Assembly (NCBI GenBank): GCA_943331005.2
Contig: CALQJX020000003.1
Coordinates: 1-64,000, forward strand
Length of the DNA stretch: 64,000 nucleotides
Source: Bordetella parapertussis
GTDB lineage: Bacteria > Bacteroidota > Bacteroidia > Chitinophagales > Chitinophagaceae
Direction of reading: 5' to 3'
The position numbers were made by a program, and so were the translations under genes. Of the stretch, positions 54,959 through 63,091 are shown piece after piece; position 1 is the stretch's first letter; each line of letters opens with the position of its first letter. The notes below the pieces were generated by a model, which worked only from the letters and a program-made list of their open reading frames with translations, did no database searches and was not told the DNA's origin.

Positions 54959-55717
54959 ATGGCTGTAAAAACTCTACTGATAATAATTCTGTTTTCTGCA
55001 GGCAGCTGGGGTGCTGCTGCTCAAAACAGTGATCAGCATTTCAGAGAGGGTCAATTTTCATCTGATAGAGTAACGGATGCCTGGAAGAAGTATAACGACT
55101 CTTTAAAAAAAGATTTCAGAGCAGCCAATATTGCCTGGCCACCTGCTGATATTTACCTGAGAGCATTTAAATCACAGAATGAGTTGGAGCTTTGGGCAAG
55201 AGATAATGGCAGTGCTGAATACAGGAAAGTAAAGACCTACAGGGTTTGTGCCATATCTGGCGCACTTGGCCCAAAAAGACAGCAAGGAGATAAACAAGTA
55301 CCGGAAGGATATTATTTCATAGAAGACTTCAACTCTAAAAGCGATTACTATCTTTCATTGCAACTGAATTATCCCAATTATTCGGATGAAATACTGGCTA
55401 AGGGCAAACCCGGAGGTGATATATATATACATGGTGGCTGCCTTACCGTAGGTTGCCTTCCTATGAACGACAACGGCATAGCTGAAATTTACACTGCCTG
55501 CCTCAATGCCAAACTAAACGGACAGGAATATATTCCGGTGCACATATACCCTACCCGCATGACCAAGAACGGCATCAACTACCTTATCAGTCAGTATCAG
55601 GGCAATAGTACTAAACAGCAGTTCTGGGCCAGCCTGAAGAAGAGTTTTGACTATTTTGAACAAAATCACAAACTGCAGCCTGTGGTCTATGCCTCAGATG
55701 GAACATACATCAACTAA
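54959..55717 (+). CDS. YafK-type L,D-transpeptidase
   Basis: A 252-residue periplasmic protein with a signal peptide (ending GAAAQ). The YkuD-fold catalytic segment is IYIHGGCLTVGCLP with His158 and catalytic Cys166, and GPKRQQGDKQVPEGYYFIED precedes it, as in YafK-like enzymes. The family makes or cuts 3-3 cross-links or protein links in peptidoglycan. The start ATG lies 26 bases after a perfect -7 box. It is 25 bases from the DUF4249 gene behind. Confidence 0.87.
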   Translation: MAVKTLLIIILFSAGSWGAAAQNSDQHFREGQFSSDRVTDAWKKYNDSLKKDFRAANIAWPPADIYLRAFKSQNELELWARDNGSAEYRKVKTYRVCAISGALGPKRQQGDKQVPEGYYFIEDFNSKSDYYLSLQLNYPNYSDEILAKGKPGGDIYIHGGCLTVGCLPMNDNGIAEIYTACLNAKLNGQEYIPVHIYPTRMTKNGINYLISQYQGNSTKQQFWASLKKSFDYFEQNHKLQPVVYASDGTYIN

Positions 55718-55742
55718 AAACCCTACATACAGCAACTTTTAT

Positions 55743-56672
55743 ATGAACAGACAATATTCACACACACGCATACTTTCTCTTCTTTTTATAGCCATTTTTT
55801 CAGTGTCTCTTTTTTCCTGCGAGAAAGAAGTAAGCATCAATCTGCAGAGCTCTGCGGCTAAAGTAGTGGTTCAGGGATCTATTGAAACAGGAGGAGTACC
55901 ACTGGTAATTCTCAACTCATCTATTGGTTTCTTCTCAAAAGTGGATCTGGCTACATTGCAGAACAGCTTCATTCATGGTGCTATAGTAACAGTATCAGAC
56001 GGCACCAAAACCATAAAATTGAAAGAATACACCTTCGACACGAGTACTTCTTTCAAGTTCTCGGTATATACTGTAGACACTACCAACTTCAGCTTTGATA
56101 ATATTATACTGGGCGAAGTGAATAAAACTTATACCCTTTCTATTACTTATGAGGGTCAAACCTATACCGGAGTGACCAAAATACCCAATCCACAAGGTGT
56201 AGACAGTATGTGGTTTGCTGAGCCTCAGTTTGCCGGCAGTACAACACCTGATAGTGCATTACAACTTTTTGTAAGTTACAGCGACCCGGATACCCTGGGC
56301 GACTATGTACGTTACTTTACCCAGCGCAATAACGACCAGGAATACCCTTCTGATATATTCAGCGATGAGATCATAAACGGCAAAAAACTGAATAGTATAG
56401 GCCTGGTAGCTGGAGACCAGAATAATGCAAACGCCAATGTGAGCCGTGACTCGCTGATCTATTTCTTCCCCGGAGAAACTGTGACCCTGAAGTGGAATGC
56501 CATAGATAAAGGTGTTTACAAATTCTATAATTCACTGCAGTTTGCAAAAAATGCAGTTGGCAATCCATTTTCTTCACCCATTAACCCTATAACAAATATG
56601 AAGAACGGCGCACTGGGTGTCTGGGCCGGGTATGGGGTATATAGCAAAACAATGGTAGTACCTCACAAATAA
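55743..56672 (+). CDS. DUF4249-family lipoprotein
   Basis: A 309-residue lipoprotein: signal peptide ending SLFSC (Cys26), then beta-rich sequence with EKEVSINLQ, VVVQGSIETGGVP, AIVTVSDGTKTIKLKEY, and EVNKTYTLSITYEGQTYTG, features of DUF4249. The family often accompanies TonB-dependent receptors in Bacteroidota; here the nearest receptor-like gene (57756) is on the other strand. The ATG at 55743 begins the lipoprotein signal; a longer frame overlaps the transpeptidase gene. No clear terminator. Confidence 0.8.
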   Translation: MNRQYSHTRILSLLFIAIFSVSLFSCEKEVSINLQSSAAKVVVQGSIETGGVPLVILNSSIGFFSKVDLATLQNSFIHGAIVTVSDGTKTIKLKEYTFDTSTSFKFSVYTVDTTNFSFDNIILGEVNKTYTLSITYEGQTYTGVTKIPNPQGVDSMWFAEPQFAGSTTPDSALQLFVSYSDPDTLGDYVRYFTQRNNDQEYPSDIFSDEIINGKKLNSIGLVAGDQNNANANVSRDSLIYFFPGETVTLKWNAIDKGVYKFYNSLQFAKNAVGNPFSSPINPITNMKNGALGVWAGYGVYSKTMVVPHK

Positions 56673-56765
56673 GCAAATAACTACCTTTTCATCTTTTTTT
56701 CGCATCTTTAAGCTCCATAAAATCGATTTTTAAGATCCTGTGAGAACGGGTAAATACTATATATA

Positions 56766-57701
56766 ATGAACGAAAAAGTAAGCTGCCTGATAATAGGATC
56801 GGGCCCCGCAGGTTATACAGCCGCTATTTATGCATCTCGTGCCAACCTCAAACCAGTACTTTATCAGGGTATGCAGCCAGGTGGCCAGCTCACAATTACC
56901 ACAGAAGTAGAGAACTATCCGGGTTACCCAAATGGCATCATGGGCCCGCAAATGATGGTCGATTTCGAACAGCAGGCACAACGTATGGGTGCTGATATTC
57001 GCTGGGGCATGGCTACCAAGGTTGATTTTTCTTCTAAACCATTTAAAGTAGAAATAGACGAAGAAAAATGGATTGAAGCTGATTCTATAATAATAGCAAC
57101 AGGTGCATCAGCCAAATGGCTGGGACTGGAGTCTGAACAGCGCCTGAATGGTCATGGCGTATCGGCATGTGCTGTGTGCGATGGTTTCTTCTTCAAAGGA
57201 CAGGAAGTAGCTATTGTAGGCGCTGGAGACACTGCTTGCGAAGAAGCGCTGTACCTCTCTAAACTCTGCAGCACTGTACATATGATTGTGCGCAAGGGCG
57301 AAATGCGTGCCAGCAAAGTAATGCAGGATCGTGTACTGAAAACAGCCAATATCAAGGTGTACTGGAACTCAGAAACACTGGAAGTACTGGGAGAGAACAA
57401 AGTTGATAGCATCAAACTGCTGAACAACAAAACAAATGAAGAAACAATAATTCCTGTAAAGGCATTCTTTGTAGCTATCGGCCATCAGCCTAACTCAAGC
57501 CTTTTCAACGGCATACTGGATATGGATGAGCAGGGTTACCTGATCACTCAGCCGGGCGCTACCCGCACCAATGTAGCGGGCGTGTTTGCCTGTGGCGATG
57601 TGCAAGATAAGATATACAGGCAGGCAGTAAGCGCAGCAGGTACCGGTTGTATGGCTGCTCTGGATGCTGAACGCTACCTTGGCGAACAGGAAGGTCACTA
57701 A
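56766..57701 (+). CDS. trxB: Thioredoxin reductase
   Basis: A 311-residue low-molecular-weight flavoenzyme that reduces thioredoxin with NADPH. FAD-binding LIIGSGPAGYTAAIYASRAN, the redox-active CAVCD (Cys135, Cys138), the NADPH loop VAIVGAGDTACEEALYL and the C-terminal FAD motif GVFACGDVQDKIYRQAVSAAGTG are all present. Single gene, closed by a strong terminator. Confidence 0.96.
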   Translation: MNEKVSCLIIGSGPAGYTAAIYASRANLKPVLYQGMQPGGQLTITTEVENYPGYPNGIMGPQMMVDFEQQAQRMGADIRWGMATKVDFSSKPFKVEIDEEKWIEADSIIIATGASAKWLGLESEQRLNGHGVSACAVCDGFFFKGQEVAIVGAGDTACEEALYLSKLCSTVHMIVRKGEMRASKVMQDRVLKTANIKVYWNSETLEVLGENKVDSIKLLNNKTNEETIIPVKAFFVAIGHQPNSSLFNGILDMDEQGYLITQPGATRTNVAGVFACGDVQDKIYRQAVSAAGTGCMAALDAERYLGEQEGH

Positions 57702-57717
57702 TGCTGAATTTATCTAT

Positions 57718-57757
57718 AAAACGAAGAAGCCACACAGTAGTGTGGCTTCTTCGTTTT
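57718..57757. terminator. Bidirectional terminator between trxB and the outer-membrane receptor gene
   Basis: A perfect 18-bp stem (57718-57735 with 57740-57757), 4-base loop, arms beginning and ending in AAAA/TTTT. It is symmetrical, so it can stop transcripts from both sides. The stop codon of the minus-strand gene (57756-57758) lies on its right arm. Confidence 0.92.
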
Positions 57758-60656
57758 ATAGATATTGTCCCCTTCTTCTGGGGTCAGCATCGTGGGGCAT
57801 CATCATGTCGTTTTGCTTCTCTGGTTCGGGAGGTGCGCCCGATTTGAATTTGCGAACTGTATAGGTAAGCTGCAGCATAAAGTATTGTTTCAAGACATTG
57901 GTATTGGCATGCTCAATGTAGGTCTCTGTAACATTTCGGGTAATGCTGGTATTCTGATTCAACAGATCATATACACTAGCCCTTACCTCCAGTCTTTTCT
58001 TCATCATCTTGTAGCCCACATAGGCACTCCACAAATAATAGCTCTGCGGACCAGTGCCACTGAATGCTGTGTAGTAGTTGTTGGTGATATTGGTGTTGAA
58101 CACAAAATTCTTCAGGAATATCCAGTTGATACGGAATGTAGCTGCGTGATTGAAGAAGTTATTATTCGACTGTGACTGAATAGTATTGTTGACGATGTTA
58201 TAATTGCCCGTATACGAAAGTGTAAAATCGAGTTGCTCACTTACATTACTGCTCAGTACAACGCCAAAAGAAGGAATGTAGTTATCTGCTTTATTCAGCA
58301 CAGTGTTGATAAGACCGGGAGTACTATTGTAGTTGAAACCGGCATTGACGTTGATATTGCTTTTTATGAAAGTAAGCGGCATACCATAGGTAACAAAGAA
58401 ACGGGAATTGAAATACCCATCCAGATTCACAGGACGAGATAACTGGCTGCCCTTGTTTACCAGAATTGAAGTCTTAGCTACAGGATCGGTATACAAAGAG
58501 TCTTGGGAAGGTATGTAAACAGCCGTACCTATATAATCGTAAGTTTTATTGGCGTACAGATTCAGAAAGAAATTCCTGCCTGTCTTAGCCTTTGTGAAGC
58601 CATAACGTACCATAAATGTATGTTCATAAGATTGTTTCAGATCGGCATTCCCGGTTTTTAAGAGCAGCGGGTTAGATATGTCTATCACATTCTGCAACTG
58701 AGCAATAGATGGCGCATTGGTATTGGTGCGGTAGTTGACTCTCAGGTTCAGCCCATCGGCTCCTCTGTAATTATAAAACACATTGGGGAGGATGTTTACA
58801 AACGATTTGGTAAGATAAACTTCCCTCGGAAAAGTTTGCTGACCTTCCAGTGTTGCCTGCTGTACATTTACTCCTATGTTCAGATTCGATTTTCGTTCCC
58901 TTTCCCCTATGCGATAACTGACACCTCCACGCTGCGTTATATAGGTATTGCTATACTGATTAGAGAATAATGTATCCCGGTTGGTATAATCTCCTGTAGC
59001 TGTATTCTTATTAAAAGTTTGTTTATCGGAATTACTTTGGTTGTATGACGGATTATAACTGAGCTGTAACTGCCCCTTCTTACCTACAGGTTCTGTATAG
59101 GTAAGATTGGTTGATAGAGAGACCCCATTGTTATAAAGATCATATTGCTGATCTCTGTTGACATTATTTATTACAGTCCCATAATAGGCATTGTTGGAAT
59201 AATTGGTACCATCGCCCAACTTCTCATTCAACGAACCGTTTACATTAAGGGATATTGTTCTGCGCGGCTTGCCAAACTTATGCTGATATAATAGATTAGC
59301 AGCAGTATTGTACCCCATATTATTGGCAGTAGTAGTGTTTTGAGTTGCACTCTGTAATACATCTGCCAGTGTAGTTTTAGCACTGTCGGTATTGGTAGTA
59401 TTGTTTTGCTGCAAACTGAGTGACGGACTGAAAGTAATAGAATTGGCAGAGTCTAAGTTGTATTCCATCCTGAGATTAAAGCGATGATTGGTATTGATCG
59501 CCTCTGCTATGCTGCTATCATTATAGATAGTGGTACCGGTTGCAGACTGACCCGCAAAATACGTTCTGGAAAGATCGGACAGGTTCTGATTATTTGTACC
59601 ATTAAAGAAGTAACTGCCGCTAACCTTCACTTTCTTGCCCCAGTTATTACTGTAGTTGAGACCGAAAGAATTGGTAGCGGTGATACCGCCCTGCTGGCCC
59701 ACCATAAAGTTGTTATTGCCGCCACCTCCATTGCGCCCACCAAGCCCGCCGTTGCCACCACGGCCACCTCTACCTTGCCCGCCACTGCTTATACCCAATA
59801 TATCTTCCTGACTGAAGTTCTGCTGATTGATATTGTTTGTTAGTCCAAGTAACGTTATTCGTCTGTCGCCATCAAAAAAGTTCATATTACCACCGGCAAT
59901 GTATCTGTCATCCGTGCCATATCCGGCATATACTTTACCAAACACGCCCTCACTTTTGTTTCTGCGGGTAATGATGTTCATGGTCTTTTGCGCATTACCA
60001 TCATCGAATCCGGTAAATAGCGACTGATCGCTGAGCTTATCAAACACCTGTATCTTATCTATGACCTCTGCAGGAAGATTCTTCAAAGCCAGAGACGGAT
60101 CTGTACCAAAAAATGGCTTACCATCTACAAGCACCTGCTGCACTGTTTCTCCATTTACTTTTACACCGGTATTATCAGATGTTATGCCTGGCATCTTTGC
60201 CGCAAGATCCTCTGCAGTAGCATCGGGATTGGTCTTATAGGCATCTGCATTGAACTGACTGGTATCTCCTTTCTGTTCTGCCCTTATTTGCTTGCCTGCT
60301 ACCGTTACGCCTTTCAGTTCTTTAGATAGAGGTTCTAGTTGCAGCGTTGCTAATACTTCATTTTTATCCTTTATTTCCACTATTCGCCGCAGCGTTTTGT
60401 AGCTTATATACCTCAATTGCAGACTATAGGTACCAGGCACCAGATTGTCCAAGTCAAAATCACCATTCGCATCTGTAGTTACACCGCTCTTAAATGTAGT
60501 ATCTGTTTTTCCTTTTACTATTACTGACACTCCTGTAAGCACACCCGCATCTTTGCTATCTACTACATGCCCTTTAATTGAATAGACCTGACCATTCGCA
60601 GACAGGAAGGAAAATAACAGACAATTACAAATGAGCAATCTGGCAATTAAGGACAT
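57756..60656 (-). CDS. TonB-receptor-like outer-membrane beta-barrel protein
   Basis: A 966-residue protein. The signal peptide ends SANGQ; a carboxypeptidase-regulatory domain (about 25-110: SIKGHVVDSKDAGVLTGVSV, GDFDLDNLVPGTYSLQLRY) is followed by a plug-like domain (about 140-235: PDATAEDLAAKMPGI, VLVDGKPFFGTDPSLALKNL). A Gly/Arg/Asn-rich loop sits near residues 290-320, then a long barrel of alternating strands. No TonB box was looked for successfully. It resembles the outer-membrane beta-barrel type 3 group of Bacteroidota rather than a SusC partner, since there is no SusD gene. Its stop codon lies in the terminator shared with trxB. Confidence 0.85.
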   Translation of the reverse strand: MSLIARLLICNCLLFSFLSANGQVYSIKGHVVDSKDAGVLTGVSVIVKGKTDTTFKSGVTTDANGDFDLDNLVPGTYSLQLRYISYKTLRRIVEIKDKNEVLATLQLEPLSKELKGVTVAGKQIRAEQKGDTSQFNADAYKTNPDATAEDLAAKMPGITSDNTGVKVNGETVQQVLVDGKPFFGTDPSLALKNLPAEVIDKIQVFDKLSDQSLFTGFDDGNAQKTMNIITRRNKSEGVFGKVYAGYGTDDRYIAGGNMNFFDGDRRITLLGLTNNINQQNFSQEDILGISSGGQGRGGRGGNGGLGGRNGGGGNNNFMVGQQGGITATNSFGLNYSNNWGKKVKVSGSYFFNGTNNQNLSDLSRTYFAGQSATGTTIYNDSSIAEAINTNHRFNLRMEYNLDSANSITFSPSLSLQQNNTTNTDSAKTTLADVLQSATQNTTTANNMGYNTAANLLYQHKFGKPRRTISLNVNGSLNEKLGDGTNYSNNAYYGTVINNVNRDQQYDLYNNGVSLSTNLTYTEPVGKKGQLQLSYNPSYNQSNSDKQTFNKNTATGDYTNRDTLFSNQYSNTYITQRGGVSYRIGERERKSNLNIGVNVQQATLEGQQTFPREVYLTKSFVNILPNVFYNYRGADGLNLRVNYRTNTNAPSIAQLQNVIDISNPLLLKTGNADLKQSYEHTFMVRYGFTKAKTGRNFFLNLYANKTYDYIGTAVYIPSQDSLYTDPVAKTSILVNKGSQLSRPVNLDGYFNSRFFVTYGMPLTFIKSNINVNAGFNYNSTPGLINTVLNKADNYIPSFGVVLSSNVSEQLDFTLSYTGNYNIVNNTIQSQSNNNFFNHAATFRINWIFLKNFVFNTNITNNYYTAFSGTGPQSYYLWSAYVGYKMMKKRLEVRASVYDLLNQNTSITRNVTETYIEHANTNVLKQYFMLQLTYTVRKFKSGAPPEPEKQNDMMMPHDADPRRRGQYL

Positions 60657-60796
60657 TGAGAATAATAGTTGTACTATGATTTAAAAGTAGAAACCGGCAT
60701 GCAGCCGGTTCAAGTTATTATTTATGACATTCCTGAAAGAGGAAAGTTTAATGTGCAAACGAAATACTCAAACGTATTACCAACCACAGCAAGCTA

Positions 60797-61987
60797 CTAT
60801 TGCAGTTTTGCCAGTGCAGTTTCTATTCTGCTCATTGCTTCTCTCAGATTATCCATTGAGTTGGCGGTAGACAGCCTGATACATTCCGGACTACCGAATG
60901 CACTACCTGCTACAGTAGCCACATGTGCCTCGTTGAGCAGGTACATGCTCAGATCAGTATCGTTAGTGATCACATAGTCTCCATATTTCTTGCCGAAGAA
61001 AGAACTTATGTCGGGGAAGGCATAGAATGCACCACCCGGATTATTTGCTTTTACACCTGATATCTTTTGTAATGCTCCGCAAACATAATCTCTGCGCTGC
61101 CTGTATGCAGCCACCATTTCATGTGTAGGTCCCAGATCGCTCAACAGAGCAACGATAGATGCTCTCTGCGTAATGATACTGGTCCCCGATGTGAACTGTG
61201 CCTGCAATTTATCGCAAGCCTGTATCAGTTCTTTAGGTGCAGCCATATAACCAAGACGCCATCCGGTCATTGCAAAACCTTTAGACATACCGTTTATAAC
61301 AACTACCCTATTCCTTATCTCAGAAAATTGTGCAATGCTTTCATGTCCACCAATGAAGTTGATGTATTCATAGATCTCGTCGCTAATGATACATACCTGT
61401 GGATGCCTTTTGAAAACTTCGACCAATGCTGCCAATTCATCTTTCGTATACACGCTACCGGTAGGGTTGCATGGCGAAGAGAACATGAACAATTTGGTCT
61501 TGGGTGTTATAGCTGCTTCCAGCTGCTCAGGCTTCAGTTTAAAATCGGAATCTATTCCGCAGTGAATGTATTTCAATATGCCCTGAGCCAACTGTACCTG
61601 CGCTGCGTAAGTAACCCAGAATGGTGTAGGTATGATTACCTCATCTCCGGGGTCTACCAGACAAAGTACTGCATTGATAAGCGATTGTTTGGCTCCGGTA
61701 GAAACCAGTATTTCGCTGGTTGTATAGTCAAGGTTATTATCCCTTTTCAGTTTAGTGCATATTGCTTCCAGTAGTTCCGGCGTGCCTGCTACAGGAGTGT
61801 ATTTGCTGTAACCTTCATTTATCGCAGCAATAGCTGCGTTTCTTATGTGCTCTGGTGTTTTAAAATCAGGTTCTCCCAGGCTCAGGTCTACTATATTGAT
61901 TCCCCTTGCTTTCAATTCGCGGCTCATCTTAGCCATCTTAATAGTTTGGGGCTCGGAAAATGAGTTCAGTCTTTGAGCTAATTGCAT
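60797..61987 (-). CDS. aspC: Class I aminotransferase, aspartate/prephenate type
   Basis: A 396-residue PLP enzyme of the class Ib aspartate aminotransferase group: LGEPDFKTPEHIRNAAI, YTPVAGTPELLEAIC, FMFSSPCNPTGSVYTKDEL, SDEIYEYINF, and the PLP-lysine segment NGMSKGFAMTGWRLGY. It moves the amino group between aspartate and 2-oxoglutarate. Single gene with a -7 box 26 bases before its ATG. Confidence 0.92.
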   Translation of the reverse strand: MQLAQRLNSFSEPQTIKMAKMSRELKARGINIVDLSLGEPDFKTPEHIRNAAIAAINEGYSKYTPVAGTPELLEAICTKLKRDNNLDYTTSEILVSTGAKQSLINAVLCLVDPGDEVIIPTPFWVTYAAQVQLAQGILKYIHCGIDSDFKLKPEQLEAAITPKTKLFMFSSPCNPTGSVYTKDELAALVEVFKRHPQVCIISDEIYEYINFIGGHESIAQFSEIRNRVVVINGMSKGFAMTGWRLGYMAAPKELIQACDKLQAQFTSGTSIITQRASIVALLSDLGPTHEMVAAYRQRRDYVCGALQKISGVKANNPGGAFYAFPDISSFFGKKYGDYVITNDTDLSMYLLNEAHVATVAGSAFGSPECIRLSTANSMDNLREAMSRIETALAKLQ

Positions 61988-62012
61988 CTTCTAAAAACAA
62001 TGTTGGTAGTTA

Positions 62013-62020
62013 CAAACCTA
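62013..62020 (-). promoter_or_regulatory. -7 promoter element of aspC (TAGGTTTG)
   Basis: Exact TAnnTTTG on the minus strand, 26 bases before the ATG at 61987. Confidence 0.55.
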
Positions 62021-62109
62021 CATGAAAAACCTGATTATTATAACAAAAAATCAGATAAAAATAGATATTGAGACCATTGTTATATCACCTCCCCAACCAC
62101 ATTTTAATG

Positions 62110-62117
62110 TACTTTTA
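62110..62117 (+). promoter_or_regulatory. Possible -7 element of the rlmK-like gene (TACTTTTA)
   Basis: One mismatch to TAnnTTTG, 39 bases before the ATG at 62156. It is offered with reserve. Confidence 0.35.
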
Positions 62118-62155
62118 CCATTCAATACGATACATTGACAGCCGACAAACAAATA

Positions 62156-63082
62156 ATGTTCTTCAACCGACTTTCTAAAGTGCACAAACACTTCAGCAAG
62201 CTGGCCCGGAAGCAGGAAATAGCCTGTTTTCGCTTCTACGACCACGACCTGCCCGAATTTCCTTTTGCTATAGACTGGTACAACGGCGTAGTGCATGCTG
62301 CCGAATATAAACGCAGGCATGGCATGGAAGATGAAGAACACGAACAATGGCTGCAGGAATGCAGGCAAACAATAGCCTCTGTTGTAGAGATATCTACAGA
62401 CTCCATTTTCATGAAGGTGCGCCAGCGCAAAGCAGGCAGACAAGGACAGTATGAGAAATTTGATGAACAGAAAGAGGAGCGAATAGTTCCGGAGGGCGGA
62501 CTTAATTTCATCATCAACCTGACCGATTATCTGGACACTGGTCTGTTTCTGGATCACCGCATTACCCGCGGCATAGTGAGGGAAGAAGCAAAGGACGTAG
62601 ATGTACTGAACCTGTTCTGCTATACAGGCTCTTTCAGTGTATATGCGGCTCATGGCGGCGCTTCCAGCGTCACCTCTGTAGACCTTTCTAAAACCTACCT
62701 GAACTGGGCAAAACGAAATATGCAGTACAATAAACTGTATAAAGACGAAAAGCACGAATTCATTCATGGTGATGTAATAGAATGGCTTGATTATATGCCT
62801 GCCAATAAATACGGACTTATTGTTTGCGACCCTCCTACCTTCTCCAATAGCAAGCGTATGGAAGACAACTTTGATGTGCAAAGAGATCATGTAATGTTGC
62901 TGAAAAAACTACTGAAAGGCTGCGCCGATGGCGGCCAGATCTATTTCAGTAACAACTACAGAAATTTTGTGCTGGACAGAGACAGTATTCCTGCAGTATC
63001 AGTAAAGGATATTACGGGACTCACTACCCCATTCGATTTTCAGGGTAAATTGCACCGAAAGTGTTATCTCATTGAAAAATAA
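62156..63082 (+). CDS. Stand-alone RlmK-like 23S rRNA methyltransferase
   Basis: A 308-residue AdoMet-dependent methyltransferase that matches the C-terminal (RlmK) half of E. coli RlmKL, the part that makes m7G2069 in 23S rRNA: NLFCYTGSFSVYAAHGGA, SVDLSKTYLNWAKRNMQYN, and CDPPTFSNSKRMEDNFDVQR are all close to the E. coli enzyme. The N-terminal RlmL half (m2G2445) with its THUMP domain is not present. An N-terminal region (about 1-110) resembles the linker before RlmK. The ATG at 62156 was preferred to a TTG seven codons earlier. Confidence 0.85.
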   Translation: MFFNRLSKVHKHFSKLARKQEIACFRFYDHDLPEFPFAIDWYNGVVHAAEYKRRHGMEDEEHEQWLQECRQTIASVVEISTDSIFMKVRQRKAGRQGQYEKFDEQKEERIVPEGGLNFIINLTDYLDTGLFLDHRITRGIVREEAKDVDVLNLFCYTGSFSVYAAHGGASSVTSVDLSKTYLNWAKRNMQYNKLYKDEKHEFIHGDVIEWLDYMPANKYGLIVCDPPTFSNSKRMEDNFDVQRDHVMLLKKLLKGCADGGQIYFSNNYRNFVLDRDSIPAVSVKDITGLTTPFDFQGKLHRKCYLIEK

Positions 63083-63091
63083 GGGAACATC

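Noticed and set aside
62051..62890. A 279-codon minus-strand frame opposite the rlmK-like gene
   Set aside because: The plus strand carries the whole methyltransferase signature set; the antisense frame only mimics membrane segments.
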